Source: Microbulbifer agarilyticus (GTDB taxonomy: Bacteria > Pseudomonadota > Gammaproteobacteria > Pseudomonadales > Cellvibrionaceae). From it: a stretch of DNA of 64,000 bases. Positions 1 through 10,281 of this stretch are shown in pieces. Position numbers and translations under genes: made by a program. Location of the stretch: positions 186,001 through 250,000 of the forward strand of contig NZ_JAIUZM010000002.1 of the NCBI RefSeq assembly GCF_020171345.1. The letters run 5' to 3'. Every line of letters starts with the position of its first letter. Position 1 is the stretch's first letter. Under the pieces are notes generated by a model. It worked only from the letters and a program-made list of their open reading frames with translations. It made no database searches and had not been told where the DNA came from.

Positions 1-509
1 AAGAGCAGGCCGAGCGTGCAGGTCAGCCTTACGTCAGCAACCGCTGGCTGGGTGGTATGCTCACCAACTACAAAACCATCCGCGCTTCCATCAAGCGTTT
101 CCGTGATCTCGAAGCACAGTCTCAGGACGGTACTTTCGAGAAGCTGACCAAGAAAGAAGCTCTGATGCGCACCCGTACCATGGAGAAGCTTGAGCGCTCC
201 ATCGGTGGTATCAAGGACATGGGTGGTCTGCCGGACGTACTGTTCGTGATCGACGTTGAGCACGAGCGTATCGCCATTCAAGAAGCCAACAAGCTGGGTA
301 TCCCTGTTATCGGTATCGTTGATACCAACAGCAGCCCGGAAGGTGTTGACTACGTAATCCCAGGTAACGACGACGCCATCCGCGCGATCAAGCTGTACAC
401 CACTGCGGTAGCAGACGCTGTACTGGCTGGTACTGCGGAAGCTGGTGGCGCTGCTGCCCAGAGCGAATACGTAGAAGCTAACGACGATCAGCAGGCTGCG
501 GACTCCTAA
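1..509 (+). CDS. rpsB: 30S ribosomal protein S2 (5'-truncated)
   Basis: Structural protein of the small ribosomal subunit. The window opens inside the gene, and the reading frame runs from base 3 without an upstream start. The visible part contains the hallmark [10 protein letters not shown] segment, the [14 protein letters not shown] stretch, [11 protein letters not shown] and [10 protein letters not shown], all diagnostic of bacterial S2. The C-terminal tail is acidic and alanine-rich, as usual. It is followed by a rho-independent terminator and then tsf, the standard rpsB-tsf arrangement. About the first third of the protein is missing. Identity is certain. Confidence 0.98.
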   Translation, partial: EQAERAGQPYVSNRWLGGMLTNYKTIRASIKRFRDLEAQSQDGTFEKLTKKEALMRTRTMEKLERSIGGIKDMGGLPDVLFVIDVEHERIAIQEANKLGIPVIGIVDTNSSPEGVDYVIPGNDDAIRAIKLYTTAVADAVLAGTAEAGGAAAQSEYVEANDDQQAADS

Positions 510-566
510 TTCGGGGTTGTCGCTGCAGGCTACTGGCGGTGTAACAATTTTTGGTTACGCTGCAGG

Positions 567-599
567 GAAAAGGGGCCATCTATCCGGCCCCTTTTTTTC
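567..599 (+). terminator. Rho-independent terminator/attenuator between rpsB and tsf
   Basis: GGGGCC (572-577) pairs with GGCCCC (586-591) across an 8-base loop. A-rich flanks (568-571) can extend pairing into the T run at 592-598. A T7 tract directly follows the stem. Because tsf follows only 43 bases later, it probably causes partial termination that sets the S2 to EF-Ts ratio; that role is inference. Confidence 0.85.
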
Positions 600-641
600 A
601 AATCCAACAAAGAATTTGAATCTGAACCCGAGGATTGAATC

Positions 642-1505
642 ATGGCGATTACTGCGTCAATGGTAAAAGAACTGCGCGAGCGCACCGGCCTGCCGATGAT
701 GGAGTGCAAAAAGGCACTGACTGCGGCCGATGGTGACATCGAAAAAGCGATCGAAGATCTGCGCAAGGCCTCTGGCCTGAAAGCGGCTAAGAAAGCTGGT
801 CGTACCGCTGCTGACGGCGTTGTTGCCGCAAAAGTTGCAGAAGATGGCAGCTACGGTGTTCTGGTAGAGGTGAACTCCGAGACTGACTTCGTTGCTCGCG
901 ACGAAAACTTCCAGGCGTTTGTTGCCAAAGTGGTTGATAAGGCATTCGCCGATCGCCAGGCAGACGTTGCTGCACTGATGGAAGGTGAGCTGGAAAACGC
1001 TCGTGAAGCGCTGGTACAGAAAATCGGTGAGAACATTGGTGTGCGTCGCATCGAGCTGGTGGAAGCACCGGTGGTTGGCGCTTACGTTCACTCCAACAAC
1101 CGTATCGCTGCGATCGTTGCCCTGAGTGGTGGTGACGTTGAAACCGCGCGCGATGTGGCTATGCACGTAACTGCGGTTAATCCGCAGGTGGTTAAGCCGG
1201 AAGATATGCCGGCTGAAGTGCTGGAAAAAGAGAAGGACATCATCAAGGCTCAGCCGGATATGGAAGGCAAGCCTGCCGAGATCGTAGAGAAGATGATGGG
1301 CGGTCGTATCAAGAAGTTCCTGAAAGAGAACAGCTTGGTAGAGCAGCCTTTCGTTAAGAATCCTGACGTTACTATTGCCAAGCTGGTGAAGGATGCTGGC
1401 GGCGATGTGTCCAACTTCCTGCGTTTCGAAGTTGGTGAAGGTATCGAGAAGGAAGAAGTGGATTTCGCAGCGGAAGTAGCCGCTCAGGTGAAATCCAGCT
1501 CTTGA
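642..1505 (+). CDS. tsf: Elongation factor Ts
   Basis: Guanine nucleotide exchange factor that regenerates EF-Tu-GTP in the cytoplasm. The protein has 287 residues (283 in E. coli). The N-terminal UBA-like helix bundle [19 protein letters not shown] is present, and the TDFVA motif that contacts EF-Tu sits at residues 81-85, the same position as in E. coli. The ATG is preceded by CCCGAGGA about seven bases upstream. It lies downstream of rpsB behind a terminator and ahead of pyrH-frr. Nothing is unusual in the coding sequence. Confidence 0.99.
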   Translation: MAITASMVKELRERTGLPMMECKKALTAADGDIEKAIEDLRKASGLKAAKKAGRTAADGVVAAKVAEDGSYGVLVEVNSETDFVARDENFQAFVAKVVDKAFADRQADVAALMEGELENAREALVQKIGENIGVRRIELVEAPVVGAYVHSNNRIAAIVALSGGDVETARDVAMHVTAVNPQVVKPEDMPAEVLEKEKDIIKAQPDMEGKPAEIVEKMMGGRIKKFLKENSLVEQPFVKNPDVTIAKLVKDAGGDVSNFLRFEVGEGIEKEEVDFAAEVAAQVKSSS

Positions 1506-1516
1506 TGCTCGACCCA

Positions 1517-1540
1517 GTCGGTGACCTTCGGGTCGCCGGC
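1517..1540 (+). terminator. TTCG-tetraloop hairpin just after tsf
   Basis: GTCGGTGACC (1517-1526) and GGTCGCCGGC (1531-1540) form a 10-bp stem including G-T pairs, closed by a TTCG loop (1527-1530). It starts 12 bases after the tsf stop. No T run follows, so it may act as a 3'-end stabiliser or a Rho-assisted terminator rather than an intrinsic one. Confidence 0.5.
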
Positions 1541-1543
1541 ACC

Positions 1544-1593
1544 AGCGGGGTGCTCCCGGCGTGTTCATTAGAATACTTCCGGGGCACCCCGCT
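1544..1593. repeat. 10-bp perfect inverted repeat in the tsf-pyrH gap
   Basis: AGCGGGGTGC (1544-1553) is the exact reverse complement of GCACCCCGCT (1584-1593), with a 30-base loop. The loop holds CATTAGAATAC (1566-1576), an 11-mer that recurs upstream of rpsP and contains a TAGAAT -10-like hexamer. No T run follows. The role is unknown. Confidence 0.55.
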
Positions 1594-1735
1594 GTAGTAT
1601 CTGGCTCAGGGGAATATTTTGTTCAATATCTGAGCTGTTGAGCGGGAAAGCGAGGCAAACTCGCTATTTGGGTCCAGCCAGATAGGTATAGCCATAGGTA
1701 TAGCGCCGAATTTGTTGTAATGTTCGGCGGGCGCG

Positions 1736-1751
1736 AACCGGAATTCCGGTT
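1736..1751. promoter_or_regulatory. 16-bp perfect palindrome upstream of pyrH
   Basis: AACCGGAATTCCGGTT reads identically on both strands and ends 45 bases before the pyrH start. It could be a dimeric repressor operator or a chance hairpin. The nearby 12-base direct repeat ATAGGTATAGC (1682 and 1694) has no known role. Confidence 0.35.
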
Positions 1752-1796
1752 GCGTCTCAACACAGAATTTAGCCCGTAACAGTTGAGGAACAAGGG

Positions 1797-2537
1797 ATGC
1801 CAGGTATTAAAGACCGCAAGTACAAGCGAATCCTGTTAAAGCTCAGCGGAGAAGAGCTGATGGGCGAACAGGGGTTTGGTATCAGCCCCAAAGTGCTCGA
1901 CAAAATGGCCCTGGAAATTGGCCAACTGGTCGGTATTGGTGTCCAGGTTGGTCTGGTTGTCGGTGGCGGTAATCTGTTCCGTGGCGCTGCGCTCAACGCG
2001 GCAGGGCTCGATCGGGTGACTGGCGACCATATGGGGATGCTGGCCACTGTGATGAACGCACTCGCGCTGCGCGATGCGCTCGAGCGCTCAAATATTTCCT
2101 CCCGCGTGATGTCTGCCATTCAGATGAGCGGCATCGTCGATCACTACGATCGCCGCGCAGCCATCCGTTATCTGGAGCGTGGTGAGGTGCTGATTTTTGC
2201 TGCCGGCACCGGGAACCCATTCTTTACCACGGATTCTGCCGCCTGTTTACGCGGAATCGAAATTGAAGCGGAAATGGTTCTGAAGGCCACGAAAGTGGAT
2301 GGCGTATATTCTGCCGATCCAGTGCTGGTGCCTGAGGCCACCCGCTATGACCGCCTGACGTATGACGAGGTTCTCGACAAGAAGCTCGGTGTAATGGATC
2401 TAACTGCAATTTGCCTCTGCCGCGAACACAACATGCCAGTGCGGGTTTTCCGTATGGATAAAACCGGCGCACTGCTCAATATCGTTGTGGGTGGCGAAGA
2501 GGGCACATTGATCGAAGAGGAAGTGAATCGTGATTGA
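1797..2537 (+). CDS. pyrH: UMP kinase
   Basis: Phosphorylates UMP to UDP with ATP; a hexameric cytoplasmic enzyme of the amino-acid-kinase family. The 246 residues match the family size. KLSGE (residues 15-19) and the GGGN loop (56-59) are nucleotide-binding signatures, and the [19 protein letters not shown] segment is characteristic. The ATG follows a GAGGAACAAGGG ribosome-binding region. The last 8 bases overlap the GTG of frr, implying translational coupling. The 291-base leader contains hairpins and a palindrome listed separately. Confidence 0.99.
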   Translation: MPGIKDRKYKRILLKLSGEELMGEQGFGISPKVLDKMALEIGQLVGIGVQVGLVVGGGNLFRGAALNAAGLDRVTGDHMGMLATVMNALALRDALERSNISSRVMSAIQMSGIVDHYDRRAAIRYLERGEVLIFAAGTGNPFFTTDSAACLRGIEIEAEMVLKATKVDGVYSADPVLVPEATRYDRLTYDEVLDKKLGVMDLTAICLCREHNMPVRVFRMDKTGALLNIVVGGEEGTLIEEEVNRD

Positions 2538-3087
2538 CGATATCAAAAAACAGGCCGAAGCGCGCATGGGTAAGGCCCTGGAAGCGCTGGGTAGCAACTT
2601 CAACAAAATCCGTACTGGTCGTGCCCACCCGAGTATTCTCGATGGTATTCACGTGTCCTACTACGGATCTGACACGCCGCTCTCTCAGGTTGCCAATGTT
2701 ACCGTTGAAGACGCGCGTACCTTGTCGGTAACGCCCTGGGAGAAGAACCTGGTACCGGACATCGAAAAAGCGATCATGAAGTCTGATTTGGGCCTGAATC
2801 CGGCTACCGCTGGTGCTGTGATTCGAATCCCGATGCCCATGCTGACAGAAGAAACACGTAAAAACTTCATCAAGCAGGCCAAGGGCGAAGCGGAAAGTGC
2901 GCGCGTGTCCATCCGCAACAACCGTCGCGATGCGCTGGCGGAAGTGAAGGCACTGGTTAAGGACAAGGAAATCTCCGAAGACGACGAGCGTCGTGCAGCG
3001 GATGAGATCCAGAAGTTGACCGACAAGTACGTTGCTGAGGTGGAAAAGGCACTGGCGACAAAAGAAAAAGACTTGATGGAAATCTGA
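2530..3087 (+). CDS. frr: Ribosome recycling factor
   Basis: With EF-G, splits post-termination ribosomes. The protein has 185 residues, the normal length, with the [10 protein letters not shown] motif and the long three-helix bundle. Translation starts at a GTG within the end of pyrH (8-base overlap), and the stop overlaps the uppS ATG as TGATG. pyrH-frr-uppS is therefore a tightly coupled unit. Confidence 0.99.
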   Translation: MIDDIKKQAEARMGKALEALGSNFNKIRTGRAHPSILDGIHVSYYGSDTPLSQVANVTVEDARTLSVTPWEKNLVPDIEKAIMKSDLGLNPATAGAVIRIPMPMLTEETRKNFIKQAKGEAESARVSIRNNRRDALAEVKALVKDKEISEDDERRAADEIQKLTDKYVAEVEKALATKEKDLMEI

Positions 3088-3848
3088 TGTCTGCCGGCGG
3101 TACTGGTGTGGCAACACATATGCAGGCGGGGCCGCGACATGTCGCCATCATTATGGATGGAAACGGCCGCTGGGCGGCGCGCCGGGGCCTGTCACCTTCC
3201 GCCGGTCATAAAGCGGGTGTCGAGCGGATTCGAGACCTGATCGAGGCTTGTAAGGGGCGCCAGATTGAGGTGCTCACGCTGTTCGCCTTTTCCAGTGAGA
3301 ACTGGCAGCGACCACCGAAAGAGGTGGAGTTGCTGATGACACTGTTCCACTCCTATTTGCGCCGGGAGGCCCGGCGTATGCAGGAGCAGGGCGTTGAGTT
3401 GCGTGTGATCGGCCGCCGTGACCGCTTCTCGCCCCGCGTGCAGCGGGCCATTGTGGAGGCGGAAAGCCTCACTCGCGGTGGCGAAAACGGCACCCTGGTG
3501 ATTGCCGCGGACTACGGTGGTCAGTGGGATATCGCGCAGGCTGCGCGCACTCTGGCGGAGGAAGTGGCGAGAGGCGAGCGCATGCCGGACTCTATCGACG
3601 AGGCGGCGCTCGGTGCGCATATCCAGTTGTCGGATCTGCCCGCGGTGGATCTGGTGATACGCTCCAGCGGTGAGCAGCGCATCAGTAACTTTATCTTGTG
3701 GCAGGCGGCCTACAGCGAGTTCTATTTTACGGATACGCTGTGGCCGGATTTCGACGTTGAGGCGCTGGATCTGGCGCTGGATGCGTTTCGTCAGCGCGAC
3801 CGCCGTTACGGCGGGCGCAGCGATGACGGGCTGGAAGCTCAGGCCTGA
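3087..3848 (+). CDS. uppS: Undecaprenyl diphosphate synthase
   Basis: Condenses eight isopentenyl-PP units onto farnesyl-PP to make C55-PP, the lipid carrier for peptidoglycan and O-antigen. HVAIIMDGNGRWA (residues 18-30) contains the catalytic Asp24. RSSGEQRISNFILWQAAYSE and the DTLWPDF end are the cis-prenyltransferase signature. The protein has 253 residues. The annotated ATG overlaps the frr stop by one base; a second Met at residue 12 would give a product closer to some orthologues. It is followed by cdsA and dxr, the usual isoprenoid/lipid order. Confidence 0.98.
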   Translation: MSAGGTGVATHMQAGPRHVAIIMDGNGRWAARRGLSPSAGHKAGVERIRDLIEACKGRQIEVLTLFAFSSENWQRPPKEVELLMTLFHSYLRREARRMQEQGVELRVIGRRDRFSPRVQRAIVEAESLTRGGENGTLVIAADYGGQWDIAQAARTLAEEVARGERMPDSIDEAALGAHIQLSDLPAVDLVIRSSGEQRISNFILWQAAYSEFYFTDTLWPDFDVEALDLALDAFRQRDRRYGGRSDDGLEAQA

Positions 3849-3911
3849 GTCGGCAGGGGCCGACTGTTTGGGGATTCGGGTTAGCAAATTAGAAGGTTTA
3901 AGGGTTTAACG

Positions 3912-4757
3912 GTGCTAAAACAAAGAATAATTACCGCGCTGGTGTTGGTTGCTCTTTTCCTGGGGCTGCTGTTCTTCGTGCCATTACAGTGGTTCTCCAT
4001 TGTGATTGCCGGTGTCATCCTGCTGGGTGGCTGGGAATGGGCCAATTTATCCAACTTGAATCGTGCACTGCGGTTCGTTTTTCTCGCCGCTTTAGGCGGT
4101 GCACTGGTGCTGACGGCACACTACGTATTCGATTTTGATTTTTCCTCTCCCGACACCGACCGCGCGCGCCAGATTCTGGCGGTGGCCTGTGGCTGGTGGG
4201 CGCTGGCGTTCCTGTGGGTACAGGGCTATCCAGCCAGTGCCATGTTGTGGGGTAACCGCTGGGCGCGCGGGTTTATCGGCCTGGTCGTCCTGGTGCCGGC
4301 GTGGTTGTCGGTGGTGATTTTGCAGGGGCTTGAACACGGCGCCTGGCTGGTGCTGTTTGTGGTGGCTGTCGTGGTTGCTGCCGATGTGGGTGCCTACTTT
4401 GTCGGGCGTAAGTTCGGTAAGCATAAGCTGGCGCGAGAGGTCAGCCCGGGGAAGTCCTGGGAAGGGTTTTTCGGCGGGCTTGCGGCCTGTCTGGTTCTTG
4501 CGTTGGGTGTGTCGGTGGCGTTCGATCTGCCGACCAAAAATACTGTTCTGTTTACCATCGGTGTACTGGTGACGGCGCTTGCATCCGTTATCGGGGATTT
4601 GGTCGAGAGTATGTTCAAGCGTCACCGCGGCATTAAGGACAGCAGCCGAATTTTGCCGGGGCATGGCGGTATTCTTGACCGATTGGATAGCCTCACGGCA
4701 GCGTTACCGGTATTCACTATGGCGGCGCTCGCCAGCGAATTGCCCAAGTATCTCTGA
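3912..4757 (+). CDS. cdsA: Phosphatidate cytidylyltransferase (CDP-diglyceride synthase)
   Basis: Makes CDP-diacylglycerol from phosphatidic acid and CTP at the inner membrane, feeding all phospholipid synthesis. The 281 residues contain about eight hydrophobic segments. The family signature runs through SPGKSWEGFFGG, and near the C-terminus RHRGIKDSSRILPGHGG is followed by LDRLDS. The start is a GTG after an AGAAGG-containing region, 63 bases past uppS. Confidence 0.97.
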   Translation: MLKQRIITALVLVALFLGLLFFVPLQWFSIVIAGVILLGGWEWANLSNLNRALRFVFLAALGGALVLTAHYVFDFDFSSPDTDRARQILAVACGWWALAFLWVQGYPASAMLWGNRWARGFIGLVVLVPAWLSVVILQGLEHGAWLVLFVVAVVVAADVGAYFVGRKFGKHKLAREVSPGKSWEGFFGGLAACLVLALGVSVAFDLPTKNTVLFTIGVLVTALASVIGDLVESMFKRHRGIKDSSRILPGHGGILDRLDSLTAALPVFTMAALASELPKYL

Positions 4758-4787
4758 ATTTCTTGGGCGCAGAGGTAGTTCAATTTC

Positions 4788-5984
4788 ATGCAAACCATGA
4801 CCCCACAATCTGTCTGTGTGCTCGGGTCCACCGGTTCCATCGGGGTGAGTACGCTGGATGTGCTCGCCCGTCATCCCGAAAATTACTCCGTATATGCGCT
4901 GACTGCGCGTGACCGTATTGAAGAGCTGGCACAGCAGTGCCGGCGTTTTGCGCCACGTTATGTGGTGGTACTGGAAGAGGGCAAGGCTGCGAAGCTGCGC
5001 GAGACTCTGGCGGCTGAGAGGTTGTCTACCGAAGTGCTGAGCGGCACCGACGGCTTGTGTCAGGTAGCGTCAGACCCCGAGGTCGCCATTGTGATGGCGG
5101 CCATTGTCGGCGCAGCCGGTTTGCGCCCAACACTTGCTGCCGTGCAGGCCGGCAAAAAGGTGCTGCTTGCCAACAAGGAGTCGCTGGTGATGGCGGGGCC
5201 GGTGTTTATGGCTGCCCTGGCCGAAAGTGATGCTTCGCTGCTGCCGATCGACAGTGAGCACAACGCCATTTTTCAATGTCTGCCATATCCCTGTGATAGC
5301 CTCACCGACGCCGGTGTAGAGCGTATCCTGTTGACTGGGTCGGGCGGGCCTTTCCGCACCGCGGATCCTGAGAGTTTGCATCGGGTTACGCCGGACGAGG
5401 CGTGTAATCACCCCAACTGGTCCATGGGGCGGAAAATTTCGGTGGATTCCGCCACCATGATGAACAAGGGCTTGGAGTTTATCGAAGCCTGTTATCTATT
5501 CCATGCCGTGCCGGAAGATATTCAGGTGGTCGTGCACCCGCAGAGTATCGTGCATTCCATGGTGCAGTACCGCGATGGCTCCTTGTTGGCGCAGATGGGA
5601 AACCCGGACATGCGTACGCCAATCGCGCACGCGCTGGCATTCCCCCAGCGGGTGGCGAGTGGTGTAAGCGCGTTGGATCTGATTAGCGCCGGACGTCTGG
5701 ACTTTGAAGCGCCGGATGAGTTGCGCTTTCCGTGTTTGCGTCTTGCGCGCGAGGCCATGTTGGCGGGTGGCAGTGCACCCACTATCCTCAATGCGGCCAA
5801 CGAAGTGGCTGTGGAGGCTTTCCTGGCAGGCGAGCTCCCGTTTACCGGTATCGCGCAGCTAATAGAAAAGGTCATGGAGACCACTGGCGTGGTTGAACTG
5901 ATAGACCTTGAGACAGTCGAACAGGCGGATCGAGAGGCGCGTGCGCAGGCTCATCAGGCTTTGGCAGAACTCTGCGGCGCCTGA
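4788..5984 (+). CDS. dxr: 1-deoxy-D-xylulose 5-phosphate reductoisomerase
   Basis: Second step of the MEP isoprenoid pathway, converting DXP to MEP with NADPH and a divalent metal. The protein has 398 residues. The NADPH-binding GSTGSIG is at 13-19, NKES at 129-132, and the metal ligands lie in DSEHN (155-159). It supplies the same pathway that uppS draws on. A second ATG three codons in is an equally possible start. Also known as ispC. Confidence 0.98.
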   Translation: MQTMTPQSVCVLGSTGSIGVSTLDVLARHPENYSVYALTARDRIEELAQQCRRFAPRYVVVLEEGKAAKLRETLAAERLSTEVLSGTDGLCQVASDPEVAIVMAAIVGAAGLRPTLAAVQAGKKVLLANKESLVMAGPVFMAALAESDASLLPIDSEHNAIFQCLPYPCDSLTDAGVERILLTGSGGPFRTADPESLHRVTPDEACNHPNWSMGRKISVDSATMMNKGLEFIEACYLFHAVPEDIQVVVHPQSIVHSMVQYRDGSLLAQMGNPDMRTPIAHALAFPQRVASGVSALDLISAGRLDFEAPDELRFPCLRLAREAMLAGGSAPTILNAANEVAVEAFLAGELPFTGIAQLIEKVMETTGVVELIDLETVEQADREARAQAHQALAELCGA

Positions 5985-6066
5985 AAAATGGCGAAGCCAT
6001 AGGCCGGCATATAGGACATAAGATAAAGGGCGTAAGCCATGAACGAGATCATAGTAAGCTGATCCC

Positions 6067-7425
6067 ATGTTAGATTTTCTACAAACTGCAGTCTGGGCGT
6101 TGGTCGCTCTCGGTGTGCTGGTGAGCTTTCATGAGTTCGGTCACTTTATCGTTGCGCGCTGGTGTGGCGTAAAGGTGCTGCGTTTCTCGGTTGGCTTTGG
6201 CAAGCGACTGGTGTCACGTTACGACCGTCACGGCACCGAATTTACAGTATCCGCCATCCCCCTGGGTGGTTACGTCAAGTTTCTCGATGAGCGCGAATGT
6301 GCGGTGGCCCCGGAAGATTTGGAGCGGGCCTTCAATCGCAAGAATGTGTGGCAGCGTATTGCGATTGCGGCTGCCGGCCCGCTCGCGAATTTCCTGCTGG
6401 CAATTGTGCTCTTCTGGGGCGTGTTTATGGGGGGTACTTCTGGCCCCGTCCCGATTGTGGACGATGTGGAGCAGGGGAGCCTTGCTGCTTACGCAGGTCT
6501 GGAAGAAGGCCAGGAAATCATCGCGATCGACGATCATCCAACCCCCACGTGGCAGGCACTGAACTGGCGCTTGGCGAATCGTCTGGGCGACTCAGGCCAT
6601 ATCAAGTTCTCCGTGCGCTATCCGGATTCTGCGCTGGAGTACCACATGTATGCGGATATTGATCGCTGGCTGGCGGGTAAGGAGGTTGCGGACCCCCTGG
6701 CTGAGGTCGGTGTCAAACTGTGGATTCCACAGGTTAGCATGGAGCTTGCCCAGGTGGTCGATGGTAGCCCTGCTGCGAAAGGTGGCTTGAAGGCTGGTGA
6801 TGAAATTATCGCCACTGACGGGCGCGATTTCAGCGGTTGGGAGGCGTGGACCTCCTATATCAAGGCGCGCCCGGAGCAGTCGGTAGCGGTCACGGTACTG
6901 CGCGATGGTGCGGAGCAGGTGGTTTCAATCACGCCAGACGAGGTCACGTTAGACAGTGGTGAAAAAATAGGCCGCATTGGGGTCTTGCCGGTTGCGGCAT
7001 CCTGGCCCGAGGAGCGGGTGCGGCGCTATCACTACGGTGTTCTGGGCGCCTTGAACAAGGGCCTGGAAGAGACCTGGAGCAAGACGGTATTTACCCTGAA
7101 CAGCCTTAAAAAGCTGCTGTTTGGCGAGCTTTCTACCCGTAACTTGAGCGGTCCTATCACCATTGCTAAAGTGGCCGGCACTTCTGCCGACGCAGGCTGG
7201 CAGTCATTCCTGTCGCTGCTTGCTCTGTTGAGCATCAGTCTCGGTGTGTTGAACCTGTTGCCGATCCCGGTTCTCGACGGCGGTCATCTCCTCTACTACG
7301 GTATTGAGGCGATTAAGGGTTCGCCCGTTTCGGAAAGAGTGCAGATGATAGGTCTGCAGGTCGGTATGGCTATGGTGCTCGGTATCATGGCGCTGGCGCT
7401 TTATAACGACATTTTGCGCCTGTAG
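6067..7425 (+). CDS. rseP: Site-2 intramembrane metalloprotease RseP
   Basis: Cuts the transmembrane segment of the anti-sigma factor RseA after DegS-type cleavage, releasing sigma-E. The protein has 452 residues. The zinc-binding HEFGH is at 22-26 in the first membrane helix. Two PDZ domains occupy roughly residues 115-310, and the third metal ligand is in LLPIPVLDGG (Asp404). Its substrate gene rseA is in this same window at 50.5 kb. It sits directly upstream of bamA, the conserved order. Confidence 0.98.
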   Translation: MLDFLQTAVWALVALGVLVSFHEFGHFIVARWCGVKVLRFSVGFGKRLVSRYDRHGTEFTVSAIPLGGYVKFLDERECAVAPEDLERAFNRKNVWQRIAIAAAGPLANFLLAIVLFWGVFMGGTSGPVPIVDDVEQGSLAAYAGLEEGQEIIAIDDHPTPTWQALNWRLANRLGDSGHIKFSVRYPDSALEYHMYADIDRWLAGKEVADPLAEVGVKLWIPQVSMELAQVVDGSPAAKGGLKAGDEIIATDGRDFSGWEAWTSYIKARPEQSVAVTVLRDGAEQVVSITPDEVTLDSGEKIGRIGVLPVAASWPEERVRRYHYGVLGALNKGLEETWSKTVFTLNSLKKLLFGELSTRNLSGPITIAKVAGTSADAGWQSFLSLLALLSISLGVLNLLPIPVLDGGHLLYYGIEAIKGSPVSERVQMIGLQVGMAMVLGIMALALYNDILRL

Positions 7426-7603
7426 TGAATTTTTTGCCTGTACCTCGGGTCTCATTGAGGGCAAAGGTCCTCTTGGTGGGCTTTATTAGACGGTCAGGCG
7501 CCACTTTTACCCCAGGGGTAAGTGGACTTGATAGGGACCTTGATCCCAGTGAGTTGGGCGTTACGCCCTCATGGAACTGCGAATAAACACTCGGAATTAG
7601 TAG
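7426..7603 (+). other. rseP-bamA intergenic region with imperfect palindrome
   Basis: This 178-base gap contains a near-palindrome at 7501-7525, in which TTACCCC-A-GGGGTAA is flanked by CCAC and GTGG. No convincing sigma-70 or sigma-E promoter could be read here. The bamA start at 7604 has only a weak GGAAT ribosome-binding element. Confidence 0.4.
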
Positions 7604-10174
7604 ATGAAAAATTTCCTGAAAGCGGCTTCGCTCGGCCTAGCTCTGCCCATTGCCGCTTACGCCCAGTCGTTTGAGGTCAACGATATTCGCGTCGAGGGAT
7701 TGCAGCGGGTCTCAGCGGGTACCGTATTTGCGGCCCTGCCTGTCCGGGTCGGTGATCAGATTGAGAGCGTAGAGATTCAGAGCGCCACGCGCGCGTTGTT
7801 CCGCACCGGGTATTTTCAGGATATCCAGATCGGCCGTGAGAATGGTGTATTGGTCATCACCGTGCGTGAGCGCCCGGCGATTTCAAAAATTGAGATTACC
7901 GGTAACAAGGCGATCAAGACCGAAGACCTGCTCAAGGGTATGAATGACAACGGTCTTGCGGAAGGGCAGATCTTCAAGCGTGCAACTCTGGAAGGCCTGG
8001 CCCAGGAACTTGAGCGTCAGTATGTGGCCCAGGGGCGCTATGGCGCCAGCGTAACCACGGAAGTGAAAGAGCTGCCACGCAACCAGGTTGAGCTGAAAGT
8101 TATTGTGGACGAGGGCTCCGTCGCCGCGATCAAGCACATCAATATCGTTGGTAACCGCGCGTTTTCTGACGATGAGCTGGCGGAAATTTTTGAGCTGCAG
8201 ACCACTGGCTGGTTGTCCTGGTTGAACAGTGATGACAAGTATTCTCGCGAGAAACTTACCGGTGACCTGGAGCGCCTGGAGTCTTATTACCTCGACCGTG
8301 GTTATTTGGAATTCAAGATCGAATCCACCCAGGTTTCCCTGAGCCCTGACAAGCAAAGCGTATTTATCACGGTAAATATCAGTGAGGGAGATGTATATAC
8401 GGTTTCCGAAGTAGAGCTGGCCGGTGACCCAGTCGTTTCCGAAGAGGAAATTCGCCGCTTGCTGCTGGTGCGCAAGGGGCAGACCTTTTCCCAGGTGTTG
8501 ATGACCACCACCTCCGATTACATTACCAAGCGCCTGGGTAACGAGGGGTATACCTTCGCCGAGGTGAACGGTATGCCGGAAGCGAATGAAGATGATAAAA
8601 CCGTAAAGGTCACTTTCTTCATTGATCCGGGCAAGCGCGCCTATGTGCGCCGTATCAATTTCCGCGGTAATACGCGCACCTCGGATGATGTGTTGCGCCG
8701 CGAGATGCGCCAGATGGAAGCATCCTCTGCGTCTTCCGCACGCATCGAACAGTCCAAGGTGCGCCTGGAGCGTCTCGGCTTCTTTAAAGAAGTGCAGGTA
8801 GAAACCACTGAGGTTCCCGGTACTTCCGATCAGATCGATGTGGAGTACACCGTTGAGGAGCAGCCCTCCGGTACCATCGGCGGCACCGTGGGCTATGCCC
8901 AGGGTAGTGGCCTGGTGCTGGGTGCCAACGTTCAGGAGAATAACTGGATGGGCACCGGTAAGTCCGTAGGCTTCGCGGTGAATACTTCCACCTATCAGTC
9001 GGTGCTGAACTTCTCTTATACAGATCCCTATTTCACGCCGGACGGCGTGAGCCGTGGTTTCAATATTTTCTATCAGGAGCGGGATTACTCCGAGATTAAC
9101 CTGTCGAGCTATAACACCACGACCTATGGTGCAGGCTTGAGCTTCGGCTATCCGATCTCTGAAATCTCTCGTATCGGTTTGAATATTGGTTTCAACCATC
9201 TCGAGCTGAGTACAAGCAGTAGCTCTGTGCAGGAGATTATTGACAGCCCGCGTCCGATCAGCGGCATCGATAGCGATATTCTTGCGTCCGACCAAACCGT
9301 GGTTTTGGAAGAACTGGAGCAGGCGGTAGCGGATGGGGTTGCGCTGGATCTCAGTATGCCTCTGGATGAAAGCCTGCTGAACACCGATCTGGACGGTTTC
9401 GTGGACCTGTACGGTGACGAGTTCGATACCTGGTCGGTGACGGGCTCCTATGCGCGCTCCACCCTGAACCGGGGTATCCTGGCGACCCGCGGTGCCTCCC
9501 AGCGGGCATCCGTTGAGATAGCGCTGCCTGGTGGTGATCTGGAGTACTACAAGTTCATTTATACCGGCCAGTATTTCCGCCCGCTGACTAAAAACCTGAC
9601 ATTGCGCTTGCGCACTCGTCTCGGTTACGCCGATGGCTATGGAGACCTCGAGGAACTGCCGTTCTTCGAAAACTTCTACGGCGGTGGATTTGGCTCCGTG
9701 CGTGGATTCGAGCGCAACACCCTGGGGCCGCGTTCCACGCCTGCGGAGTTCTATTCAACCACGGCGTGTGCTGTAGATGCCGAGGGTAATGTCACCAAAA
9801 GTTGTTACCTGCTCGACCAGAATACTGGTGAGTTGATTACGACTTCAACCGGCCGTAACCCGCAGCCTTTCGGCGGTAATATTCTGGTGGAAGGTAGTGC
9901 GGAAGTGATTTTCCCGATTCCTTTTGTCAAGGATCAGCGCTCCATGCAGTCTGCGTTCTTTATCGATGCGGGTAACGTGTTTAGCAACAGCTGTGGGGTG
10001 ACTCAGCTGAACTGTTATGACATTGCGGTGGAAAACCTGAATGTGTCCGCCGGTGTGGGTTTGACCTGGATCACCGGCTTCGGCCCGCTCACCTTCAGCT
10101 TGTCCAAGGCGCTTGAGGAGAACGAAGACGACGATGTGGAAGTATTCCAGTTCTCGTTGGGTAATAGCTTCTAA
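7604..10174 (+). CDS. bamA: Outer membrane protein assembly factor BamA
   Basis: Core Omp85 subunit of the BAM complex, inserting beta-barrels into the outer membrane. The signal peptide ends at AYAQS. Five POTRA domains span about residues 22-425, followed by a 16-strand barrel ending in the terminal Phe of [15 protein letters not shown] (about 696-704) is the conserved loop-6 motif. At 856 residues it is about 45 longer than the E. coli protein. The extra length is mostly an acidic surface loop around residues 536-607. Two Cys pairs occur in late loops (CAVD...KSC and [10 protein letters not shown]). skp follows. Confidence 0.98.
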   Translation: MKNFLKAASLGLALPIAAYAQSFEVNDIRVEGLQRVSAGTVFAALPVRVGDQIESVEIQSATRALFRTGYFQDIQIGRENGVLVITVRERPAISKIEITGNKAIKTEDLLKGMNDNGLAEGQIFKRATLEGLAQELERQYVAQGRYGASVTTEVKELPRNQVELKVIVDEGSVAAIKHINIVGNRAFSDDELAEIFELQTTGWLSWLNSDDKYSREKLTGDLERLESYYLDRGYLEFKIESTQVSLSPDKQSVFITVNISEGDVYTVSEVELAGDPVVSEEEIRRLLLVRKGQTFSQVLMTTTSDYITKRLGNEGYTFAEVNGMPEANEDDKTVKVTFFIDPGKRAYVRRINFRGNTRTSDDVLRREMRQMEASSASSARIEQSKVRLERLGFFKEVQVETTEVPGTSDQIDVEYTVEEQPSGTIGGTVGYAQGSGLVLGANVQENNWMGTGKSVGFAVNTSTYQSVLNFSYTDPYFTPDGVSRGFNIFYQERDYSEINLSSYNTTTYGAGLSFGYPISEISRIGLNIGFNHLELSTSSSSVQEIIDSPRPISGIDSDILASDQTVVLEELEQAVADGVALDLSMPLDESLLNTDLDGFVDLYGDEFDTWSVTGSYARSTLNRGILATRGASQRASVEIALPGGDLEYYKFIYTGQYFRPLTKNLTLRLRTRLGYADGYGDLEELPFFENFYGGGFGSVRGFERNTLGPRSTPAEFYSTTACAVDAEGNVTKSCYLLDQNTGELITTSTGRNPQPFGGNILVEGSAEVIFPIPFVKDQRSMQSAFFIDAGNVFSNSCGVTQLNCYDIAVENLNVSAGVGLTWITGFGPLTFSLSKALEENEDDDVEVFQFSLGNSF

Positions 10175-10281
10175 CCACTGGAAATTGGCGTCGGGAGTGT
10201 TTAGGGTTGAGTCCCAGCTACCCGAAGTGGTTTATCTGACGTACACGGCTCCTGTGGAAGGGACCGAAAATCTAAAGAAAG

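Noticed and set aside
657-1568. Long minus-strand open frame opposite tsf
   Set aside because: It is the codon-biased shadow of tsf, has no family similarity and no ribosome-binding site.
7426-7603. Searched for a sigma-E promoter for bamA
   Set aside because: GGACTT and GGAACT occur but no TCTGA-like box stands at a fitting distance.
7883-9295. 470-residue minus-strand frame opposite bamA
   Set aside because: Antisense shadow of a certain gene; composition is that of a reversed GC-biased coding strand.
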